A DNA stretch of 64,000 nt from Cranoglanis bouderius (lineage: Eukaryota; Chordata; Actinopteri; Siluriformes; Cranoglanididae). The stretch covers positions 4,978,755 through 5,042,754 of the forward strand of contig CM042539.1 of the NCBI GenBank assembly GCA_023630585.1, written 5' to 3'. A model generated the notes under the pieces. The model was not told the origin of the DNA and did no database searches. It was given only the letters and a program-made list of their open reading frames with translations. This document shows positions 58,940 through 64,000 of this stretch, piece after piece (the stretch's first letter is position 1; each line of letters starts with the position of its first letter). The position numbers were made by a program, and so were the translations under genes.

Positions 58940-61900
58940 TGACCTGATCGCTGTTTCCTAGTGTTGGATCACATTAAATCTGATCTAGGGTCAGATTTCA
59001 GACATTCAACCTTCACACACCTTTCACTAATCCCCACTCCAGTCGACACACCAGCTGAACAATCTTGACAGATTGTAATGTGTGTAAACTCATATTTTGA
59101 TCGAAGATAACAACCGTGTCTCTAGAAACAGAGATTTTTTAAATGGTTGTAATTACAGTATTGTGTAAAAGTTTAGGCACCCTATTTTTTTAGTACAAAC
59201 TTTGTTATAGATTTTTTTATTTTATAATGTCTATATTATCAAGTCAGTACAAAAAACATTTCAGATTCCCAAACATTAGTTTTCTAACACAAAATGAAAT
59301 GTTACAGAAAAATGTTTGTATGTCATTAAAGAAAGCAGCATATTACGTAAGAGACACTTTTCAGACAAAAAAACACAATGAAGGCTGCTGGGTTTTGCTG
59401 CAAAATAAGAAGCGAGTGTGAAAGTCAAAGTCTCCAGAAGAACTGTGTCTGGTTCTGCAAGATGCTCAATAAAACTTACCAGCTCATTTCCTTATAAAAC
59501 TGCACTAATTGTACCGGAGACTACTAATTTTATTTATTTATTTTTTGTCACACCAAATATTGATTTTGTTTCATTTACTACTGTTTACTGCTCTTTGCTG
59601 TATTTTCTTTAAATGTAGAAACATTTAATTTCATTATTTTGAAGGCATCTTTGCTCTACAGCGTTTCTTTGCATGTGTCTAAAACCTTTTACATACAATA
59701 TGCTTTTGGGAGAAATATTTTTCTTTTGTTGTGAGAATCATTTGTGTTAGAGAAAAGGGCAGCAACTTTTTACTGAAGGAATAATTCTGGAATTTATGCA
59801 CATGTGTTTTTAACCTGACACAGAAAGAGAGATTTTGAAACCATTTCAGTAACTAAAACACTGTCTTTGTTCTTTATCTCTTGTATATCTTGTGCATAGA
59901 TCATGAAACCGAAGTACCAGTCATTCCCGTACCTCCTCCCTAAATCCCACACCACCGCCAACGAGATCAAGCACCAGGTCCCGGGCTGTGTCCACACTAA
60001 AGTTCAGGTAACACTGATAACGCTAATCACTGAGCGCTACACATTTCTTCAGTAAGACTTTCAGTGAAGTGCCTCTGTCGTCTGTGTGTCAGGTGTTACG
60101 CTCTGCGTCCGATTGGTCCGCTGGTGTAAAGTACGTCGAAGAGTCCATCCACAACGCCTACGTCCACGTGATAGAGAACAGTAAACACTACATCTACATC
60201 GAGGTGAGCTGCAGTCTTCACGTCTCCGTGACTCTCCGTGTGACATTATTCATGTATTACTGATTGGCTGACTGTCGTCTGTTTCAGAACCAGTTCTTCA
60301 TAAGTTGCGCTGATAATAAGCTCGTCTACAATAAGATCGGAGACGCCATCGCTCAGAGGATCATCAAAGCCTACAGGTGAGCTGCACAGGACACTTTACT
60401 AACACCACCTTCTTCTTCTTCTTCTGCTTCTGCTTCTGCTTCTTCTTCTGCTTCTTCTGCTTCTTCTTCTTCTTCTGCTTCTGCTTCTTCTTCTTCTTCT
60501 TCTTCCTCTTCTGCTTCTGCTTCTTCTTCTGCGTCTTCTTCTTCTGCTTCTTCTTCTTCTTCTTCTGCAGAACCGTCTGGTAAAAAGTTGTGAAATTTGG
60601 TACACTGATTGGGGAGGGTTGAAGGAAAATTCTGACCAAATTTGGGCCAAATCCTGCCAACGTTCTAGCTCCACCATCGGGTCAGATTTGGGCCTAATTT
60701 GGGAGTATGTTTATGGTCATAACTTTTGAACTGTGTGTCCAAAATGTAAAACCCTGGGTCGAGACGAGTCCAGTGCACCCTATGACATCAATTTCTGCCT
60801 AACTAGATGTTCTGCCATTTTGGATTTTGTCAAAAACTGTTTTTTCACGTCTCCTCCTACAAATTATGTCCAATCAACACCAAATTTGTCACACGACATA
60901 TTCGGACCATCCTGGACAAAAGACTGTTGATATTCCAAACAGTTTGCCCGTAATGTGCCACCAAATCTGACGGCGAAGCCGCCAAACAGGAATTGAGGCT
61001 GTATCTCAGCAACGACCTTGCACACTGACACAAAATGCAGCTCTGTATTCACTAATTAACTGGGTTTGAATTTATATATCAGACATTTTGATAAAAGTTT
61101 ATGGATGATATGTGTCACTTCCCCACATTAACCCCTTCCATGCTGTGTGTTTAACCCACAGGGAGGGTACGAAGTACCGTGTGTATGTCGTTACTCCTCT
61201 CTTACCTGGATTTGAGGGAGACATTAACACCGGAGGAGGAAGTGCCCTCCAGGCCATCATGCACTTCAACTACAGGTCACAGAAATGAACTGTAACATGT
61301 GTATTGTGTAGTGTATATAGTACAGTGTGTACAGTACAGTGTGTAGAATTTAGTGTGTAGTGCATCATTGGAGACACAGGGTGTGTATGAGTGTGTGTGA
61401 ATCTGTTTAAGTGTAACGTGGTGTGCAGTGTGGTTCAGTGAGATTTGAGTTGGTTTTTTTTTCATTCTCACATTTTGTGTACTGTTCTTGTTATTCACGT
61501 TTTCAGAACGATGGTTAGAGGAGAACATTCTATCATGTCGCAGCTGAAAAAAGAGAGTAAGTGTTTAATGATCTGTGTTCTGTTCTCTACCTGTGCTTTC
61601 ATTTCAGCTGTTTATAAGAGACAGAATGTGTTGGTGCAGAATTCAGACCCACTAACATGCCAAATAAACTAACAGATAAAAATCACACAATACTACACAA
61701 AAACTCAATACTATAGGTAAAACACAACATAAAACAGAGGAAGTAAAGACACAAATCAGGATATAAGAAGGACAATTAAACCAGCTATTCATAAATGCCA
61801 TTTCAGTTTTGTCAACATAATCTCTGTCTCTGCATCATAGCCTTTCATAGCTTCATTGCACATATTACGATGACAATTTCTGTTTGAAAACAAGTAGTAC

Positions 61901-63433
61901 ATGTTAAGTGAGTATTTAATGAGGCCAATATACTGAGTCAAAATAATCAGAAAGTCTCTTTTAATCGTGACCTGTTTTATGGTGATTCCGCTGGTTTTAT
62001 GTTCAGGATTCACTACACAGCTTTGTACACACGGCAGCTATAATGCTAAATAAAGACAAATTTAATTAACTTAAATACAATATTATTGAAAAGAAAATCT
62101 TTAGACATGACAAGCTCTTTCAAAGTTGTTAATTTCTGTCAAATTAATGCATTTTCATAAACCCCGCCCACTATTACTCCATTAAAAACTGTATGCAAAA
62201 CTGTACAAGATAAAACACATAATCCTCTGTAAAGCCTGTTAATACATCAGTTTTGATCTTTTTTTTTTGCTGGTGTTCATCAAATTGACATCAAATTCAC
62301 TCTCACACACACAGACATCTTAAATAAAGTGTTTTTTTTTTAAATGTTGTTAACTGTCTGTGAACTCTAAATTGGTGAAACGAGAAGTACCTCTTATGAA
62401 AGTTGTGGCGTTGATGCTGAAACCCAACCGTCGCACGCTGTAGGGATTTCTGCAGAAGCTTGACTTCCATTAAAGCTCATCTTTATTATTGATAGCATCT
62501 TCAGTTGAGGTCAGATCGGTGCTACAGAGACCCCAGTGTCTGTTTACGGTCCAGATTTTCCGCTAATCAGTCCCTTTTCCAGCACATTTGTGTAACAGCG
62601 CTAACTCGTGCTGGTGTCGTGTGTTTCTGTGAGACTAACACACCGTTTGGAATATGAAATCTCTCCTTGTCTCCTGAACACAATAACAATGATATTGGGA
62701 CATGAACTTATGGCTTTGTTTCCTGTCGAGGAGTTGCTTCACTTCTTGTGTTGTCTGAGTCAGTAACATCATGTGATGTCAGCAGGGTTGTAGGACACTC
62801 CATCATTTACACTTTTATCAGTATCTGAGACTAATAATAAAAACATAAAGCAGAGTCTGCTGCTGATTGGCTCATAAATGGTGCAGACCGGACTGTACCA
62901 TTCATCTGGTAGGAGCAGTTAATTCAACACTAACAGCTACTTCATTTCTGACTCGCTTCAGTTTCCACAAATTACTTTTACTGTTTATCTTCTTCTTCTT
63001 CTTTGTTTTCAAGCATTTCCTCTTGCTGTCACTTCAGAAAGTTTTAAATCAGATGCCTCAGAAAGGCTCAGTGTGGTGAAGGATTATACAATAGTCGTTA
63101 ACACATCGTCCTGTTTCCTGTCCTGTTTTCTGTTCACACACACACGTGCCTCCTGACAATTTCCCAGGAATTGAACATTGATCACTGTGTCTGTACCCCG
63201 TCCTCATTAACCTGTGTCACGTGTGTAGTCTTGGAGGGAATTTAATGGTAATTAATGAGAAAGGGGTTTAATGTGAACAGAGTCAGAGTCGAGATTCAGA
63301 AATGATCGAGAGGCTGAAGTATGAACAAAAGCTGATACATCACCGGTGAAGATGCTCATAATGTCCTGGTGTGGAAAAAAAATAGCTGTTAATTAACATT
63401 AAATAAACAGGTCTATGTAAAAGTGGCTCATCT

Positions 63434-63470
<37 letters not shown>

Positions 63471-63612
63471 GGTTCAGTGGGAGACCAGTGGATGAACTAC
63501 ATCTCGTTCGGGGGACTGAGGACTCACGCTGAACTGGAGGGAAAACTGGTGACGGAGTTAATCTATGTCCACAGCAAAATGCTCATCGCAGACGACAACA
63601 CGGTCATCATCG
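45682..63612 (+). CDS. pld1: Phospholipase D1 (23 coding exons in window, 3' end missing)
   Basis: Hydrolyses phosphatidylcholine to phosphatidic acid and choline at Golgi, endosomal and plasma membranes; activated by Arf, Rho and PKC and dependent on PIP2 (family knowledge). ATG 45714. Exons have AG/GT borders and chained phases, totalling 2707 coding nt (902 codons; mammalian PLD1 about 1040-1070). Order: N-terminus 1-48, PX about 60-205, PH about 230-340, first catalytic half with HKD1 H471-K473-D478 (HHEKIVVID), a loop with an optional exon, and second half with HKD2 H889-K891-D896 (HSKMLIADD; numbering includes the cassette exon). Strong matches include RSGGHRIPGLNCCG, DFIDRHITPRMPWHDI and ENQFFISCADNK. 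The C-terminal part after IIG lies beyond the window. Which teleost duplicate (1a or 1b) is not decided. Confidence 0.97.
45714..45858 (+). CDS. pld1: pld1 exon 2, first coding exon
   Basis: Exon begins at 45682 after ctccatag; ATG at 45714 starts MSQQDFVTASTLQLV. An in-frame TAA lies just upstream in another frame (45709-45711). Donor ACAG|gtgaga, phase 1. The acidic MGDGEDEFEGQG stretch is N-terminal to PX. Confidence 0.9.
45976..46142 (+). CDS. pld1: pld1 exon 3 (start of PX)
   Basis: Acceptor gttgtag, donor AAG|gtcaga, with a (GT)n array starting 11 bases inside the intron. Encodes IPFSAIYKMTGFKEQEARVF and ILEVERF. Phase 1 to 0. Confidence 0.93.
46154..46215 (+). repeat. (GT)n just downstream of a pld1 donor
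   Basis: About 30 GT units starting 11 bases after the exon 3 donor. Confidence 0.95.
47069..47211 (+). CDS. pld1: pld1 exon 4 (PX core)
   Basis: Acceptor gtttcag, donor CGCAC|gtgagc. Encodes GNFTWIVKRKEKHFMELHRE and YKAFLKIPLPTR, the phosphoinositide-binding part of PX. Phase 0 to 2. Confidence 0.95.
47303..47408 (+). CDS. pld1: pld1 exon 5 (PX basic segment)
   Basis: The preceding intron is only 91 bp. Encodes THTERRQTVRNARQMPTLPR and EEQVSSRK. Donor AAG|gtccgt is weak but in the expected place. Phase 2 to 0. Confidence 0.9.
47641..49705 (+). mobile_element. Tc1-like transposon with very long inverted repeats
   Basis: TA at 47639-47640 and 49706-49707. Ends CAGTGGGGAAAAAAAGACAA / complement. 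The inverted repeats extend about 430 bp each (47641 to about 48078; about 49274 to 49705), twice the usual Tc1 length. Lies in pld1 intron 5. Confidence 0.93.
48254..49267 (+). pseudogene. Tc1 transposase pseudogene
   Basis: Full-length but broken. ATG 48254 starts MGKTKEYSCDVQQKVAELHK. All parts are recognisable (HTH, FARHYWNFKWDRVLWSDETK with the first Asp near 48700, FHQDSDPKHTSKSTQKW-like block near 48967, SPDLKPIENL near 49060), but frameshifts (near 48340-48500) and stop codons (e.g. 48475, 48781, 49088) interrupt it. Confidence 0.9.
49896..49961 (+). CDS. pld1: pld1 exon 6
   Basis: Acceptor tttaacag, donor ACA|gtgagt. Encodes RQLEDYLNKLLKMPLYRNYH, the end of PX. 66 nt, phase 0. Confidence 0.96.
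50093..50151 (+). CDS. pld1: pld1 exon 7
   Basis: Encodes IEFIDVSQLSFIHDLGPKG, the linker before PH. The 59-nt exon has acceptor gatattag and donor GGCTT|gtaaga. Phase 0 to 2. Confidence 0.95.
50269..50361 (+). CDS. pld1: pld1 exon 8 (PH start)
   Basis: Encodes EGMVYKRSGGHRIPGLNCCG and VCYRWSKR, including the Cys pair typical of PLD1 palmitoylation. Phase 2 to 2; donor ACG|gtacga. Confidence 0.96.
51046..51198 (+). CDS. pld1: pld1 exon 9 (PH core)
   Basis: Acceptor is a GT/GC repeat ending TAG, without a pyrimidine tract. Encodes WLVVKDSFLLYMKPDSGTIS and FVLLVDKEF. Donor TGCAG|gttccc is weak. Phase 2 to 2. Confidence 0.94.
51566..51715 (+). CDS. pld1: pld1 exon 10 (PH end)
   Basis: Encodes SFRHARWWGQAIDDFV, DHRFGSFANVQENIPSK and half of the following Trp codon; acceptor ctcctcag, donor AAATG|gtaacg. 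Phase 2 to 2. Confidence 0.96.
52490..52573 (+). CDS. pld1: pld1 exon 11 (start of catalytic core)
   Basis: Encodes YVNGKTYMEDVANALEEAEE then IFITDWW. Acceptor gtttcag, donor TGGTG|gtatgt. Phase 2 to 2. Confidence 0.96.
52798..53003 (+). repeat. (CA)n and (ATT)n microsatellites
   Basis: (CA)n at 52798-52832 and (ATT)n at 52963-53003 in pld1 intron 11. Confidence 0.93.
53754..53835 (+). CDS. pld1: pld1 exon 12
   Basis: Encodes [20 protein letters not shown] and SILKRKA. Acceptor gtctgcag, donor GCT|gtgagt. Phase 2 to 0. Confidence 0.96.
54279..54389 (+). CDS. pld1: pld1 exon 13
   Basis: Encodes QKGVRIFVLLYKEVELALGI and LLQLHPNIK. Donor AAG|gtaaaa; 37 codons, phase 0. The next intron is 93 nt and open in frame (see findings). 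Confidence 0.95.
54483..54671 (+). CDS. pld1: pld1 exon 14 (HKD1)
   Basis: Encodes VMRHPDHVSSSVYLWAHHEK, then IVVIDQSVAFVGGIDLAYGR and HRLTDVGSV. Contains HKD1 (H471, K473, D478). Acceptor ttctccag, donor GAG|gtgaat placed by phase and by joining to exon 15; the donor is weak. Confidence 0.93.
54880..55205 (+). repeat. Dispersed repeat, copy 3, with terminal hairpin
   Basis: Shares its order of blocks with 32990-33295. At its right side 55102-55123 and 55174-55195 are perfect 22-bp inverted arms, 40 bases upstream of the pld1 exon 15 acceptor region. Confidence 0.85.
55245..55455 (+). CDS. pld1: pld1 exon 15 (central loop)
   Basis: Encodes the poorly conserved loop between the two catalytic halves: SPSMVSPSNGPVQSNGK, then KTRKSRFSIRKHLQRHGLTH and ADSVSSTESSEE, which aligns with the mammalian loop. 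Acceptor atttcag, donor GAAA|gtaagt. Phase 0 to 1. Confidence 0.9.
55700..56060. repeat. Possible hAT-type dispersed repeat
   Basis: GATCAGTATCGGGCCGATAC and GATCGGATGGGTATGGATAC read like the ends of a common fish hAT MITE. Only one copy here, so the call rests on recollection. Confidence 0.4.
56109..56201 (+). CDS. pld1: pld1 optional cassette exon (proposed)
   Basis: Acceptor tttccacag, donor GCTG|gtgagt; 93 nt, stop-free, phase 1 to 1, so it can be included or skipped without a frame change. The translation SFSNSICSKQNLIPLKWMEL lines up with the alternatively spliced loop exon that separates mammalian PLD1a from PLD1b (38 residues there), and the join to exon 16 gives ADTES where mammals have ADTGS. 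Conservation is modest, so transcript support is needed. Confidence 0.7.
56226..57899 (+). repeat. 14-bp minisatellite, about 120 units
   Basis: About 1.67 kb of three 14-bp unit types: CCCGAGTGTTTCCT, CAGGAGTGTTTATT and CTCCAGTGTTTATT/CCT. Units are nearly identical within type, suggesting recent expansion. As the period is not a multiple of 3 and no unit contains a stop, all three plus frames stay open for 550-650 codons; these are not genes. It starts about 25 bases after the cassette-exon donor. Confidence 0.97.
58020..58255. repeat. aaccctt-type dispersed repeat
   Basis: Paired words AACCTTTTCTGAACCC, GGTTCCTCCAGATGTAG and a CTTTTTTCTAAGAGTGTA end match the family described at 31895-32330. 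Confidence 0.65.
58517..58645 (+). CDS. pld1: pld1 exon 16
   Basis: Encodes TRFWHGKDYCNFVHKDWIQL and DKPFD; acceptor ttatcag, donor GATG|gtgaat. Phase 1 to 1. Confidence 0.94.
58750..58868 (+). CDS. pld1: pld1 exon 17
   Basis: Encodes DFIDRHITPRMPWHDISSVV, then HGKAARDVARHFIQRWNF. Donor AAG|gtgaca lies 17 bases before a (GT)n array (58886-58938). Phase 1 to 0. Confidence 0.96.
58886..58938 (+). repeat. (GT)n microsatellite near a pld1 donor
   Basis: About 26 GT units starting 17 bases into intron 17. Confidence 0.95.
59156..59700. mobile_element. TA-flanked MITE, copy 3 (inverted)
   Basis: Left end CAGTATTGTGTAAAAGTTTA after TA 59154-59155. The body is the reverse complement of 12106-12652 (e.g. 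AAGGCATCTTTGCTCTACAG near the right end). The right terminus is degraded. Confidence 0.85.
59900..60007 (+). CDS. pld1: pld1 exon 18
   Basis: Encodes IMKPKYQSFPYLLPKSHTTA and HQVPGCVHTKVQ. Acceptor gcatag, donor CAG|gtaaca. Phase 0. Confidence 0.95.
60093..60203 (+). CDS. pld1: pld1 exon 19
   Basis: Encodes VLRSASDWSAGVKYVEESIH and AYVHVIENSKHYIYIE. Intron 18 before it is 85 bp. Phase 0. Confidence 0.96.
60288..60376 (+). CDS. pld1: pld1 exon 20
   Basis: Encodes NQFFISCADNKLVYNKIGDA and IAQRIIKAY, a highly conserved part of the second catalytic half. Acceptor tttcag, donor TACAG|gtgagc. Phase 0 to 2; the intron before it is 84 bp. Confidence 0.96.
60398..60568 (+). repeat. (TTCTGC/TTC)n tract
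   Basis: 170 bases of irregular TTC and TGC units, purely pyrimidine-rich, about 25 bases after the exon 20 donor. Confidence 0.95.
60569..61040. repeat. Possible dispersed repeat in pld1 intron 20
   Basis: GAAATTTGGTACACTGATTG, GGCCATTTTGGATTTTGTC-like and CGGCGAAGCCGCCAAACAGG wording is familiar from repeats common in fish genomes. Only one copy is seen here. Confidence 0.4.
61162..61275 (+). CDS. pld1: pld1 exon 21
   Basis: Encodes YRVYVVTPLLPGFEGDINTG and GSALQAIMHFNYR. Acceptor acccacag, donor TACAG|gtcaca (weak). Phase 2 to 2. Confidence 0.95.
61507..61556 (+). CDS. pld1: pld1 exon 22
   Basis: Encodes TMVRGEHSIMSQLKKE. Acceptor gttttcag, donor GAGA|gtaagt. 50 nt, phase 2 to 1. Confidence 0.94.
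61557..63477 (+). other. pld1: pld1 intron 22: nothing notable until its 3' end
   Basis: AT-rich, no recognised gene or mobile element. Ends with a (CT)n tract at 63437-63468 that serves as the pyrimidine tract of exon 23. Confidence 0.6.
63478..63612 (+). CDS. pld1: pld1 exon 23 (HKD2), last exon in window
   Basis: Encodes GDQWMNYISFGGLRTHAELE, then LVTELIYVHSKMLIADDNTV. Contains HKD2 (H889, K891, D896). Donor ATCG|gtgagt, phase 1; the following exon (SANINDRS region in relatives) is beyond 64000, and 63613-64000 is intron with no feature seen. Confidence 0.96.
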
Positions 63613-64000
63613 GTGAGTGAAGAACACGCCACAGACAGTGTGACTTCTACTGTATTTTATTATATTATACTTTACAATATGCAATGTTCAAGAACACTGT
63701 GAGTGTCAGGAGGATCAGTGACTCGGATGCACTTCCTGCTGATTTATTCGAGCTGGTGATTAAATCTGCACTGATTCGGGAATTCAGGCTCAATTCTGAG
63801 AACTACACCTGCATTAGCTGATACTGTTTGTTCTCCTATAACATTTTAGTTTGGCAGATAAATAATTAAAACATTAAAATGAAAATCTGTTGAACATCAA
63901 TAATAAAAAAATAAAAAATAACAACTGAAAGCCTACAAGGCGAAGTTAGTATAAAGGAGTGTAAATGTTCGACTCTTCCGAAGCACAAACACGTCCTGAA

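Overview
This is an intron-rich, repeat-rich vertebrate window whose protein matches and repeat types point to a bony fish. A tRNA-derived SINE, an L2-type LINE tail and many Tc1-like transposons make an ostariophysan, possibly a catfish, my best guess; that species-level guess is inference. Three protein-coding genes are present, all split by introns, so long open frames are mostly misleading: the largest (653 codons near 56.2-58.2 kb) is a minisatellite artefact.

Layout. (1) About 1-19.6 kb, + strand: the 3' half of an fndc3-family gene, most likely fndc3b by its position next to ghsr. Eleven coding exons with fully compatible phases encode repeated fibronectin type III (FNIII) domains and a C-terminal hydrophobic tail anchor. 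(2) 21.4-23.9 kb, - strand: the complete two-exon ghrelin/growth hormone secretagogue receptor ghsr (362 codons, GHS-R1a type), convergent with fndc3b. (3) About 28.0 kb to beyond the window end, + strand: phospholipase D1 (pld1), with a CpG-rich ETS-type promoter and noncoding exon near 28.0-28.2 kb, a large first intron, and 23 coding exons from 45.7 to 63.6 kb. These cover the N-terminus, PX and PH domains and both HKD catalytic motifs; only the 3' end is missing. ghsr and pld1 are divergent. The three genes are not an operon: they act separately (ER-membrane adaptor, ghrelin receptor, phosphatidic acid synthesis).

Introns and intergenic DNA hold Tc1/mariner elements with TA target duplications (including one 1.5-kb element whose transposase frame has a single internal stop), MITEs, a strongly palindromic element at 33.35-33.95 kb, a SINE, two tails of the same LINE family, dispersed repeats and many GT, CT and AT microsatellites.

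The most unusual theme is how repeats meet splice sites. A 1.4-kb minisatellite starts exactly at an fndc3b donor and copies that donor tens of times. A 1.7-kb 14-bp minisatellite starts about 25 bp after a pld1 cassette-exon donor and is full of acceptor-like motifs. Two acceptors have GT repeats in place of a pyrimidine tract. Almost the whole ghsr intron is one Tc1 element. One 93-nt pld1 intron is stop-free and in frame. I saw no novel multi-gene system.
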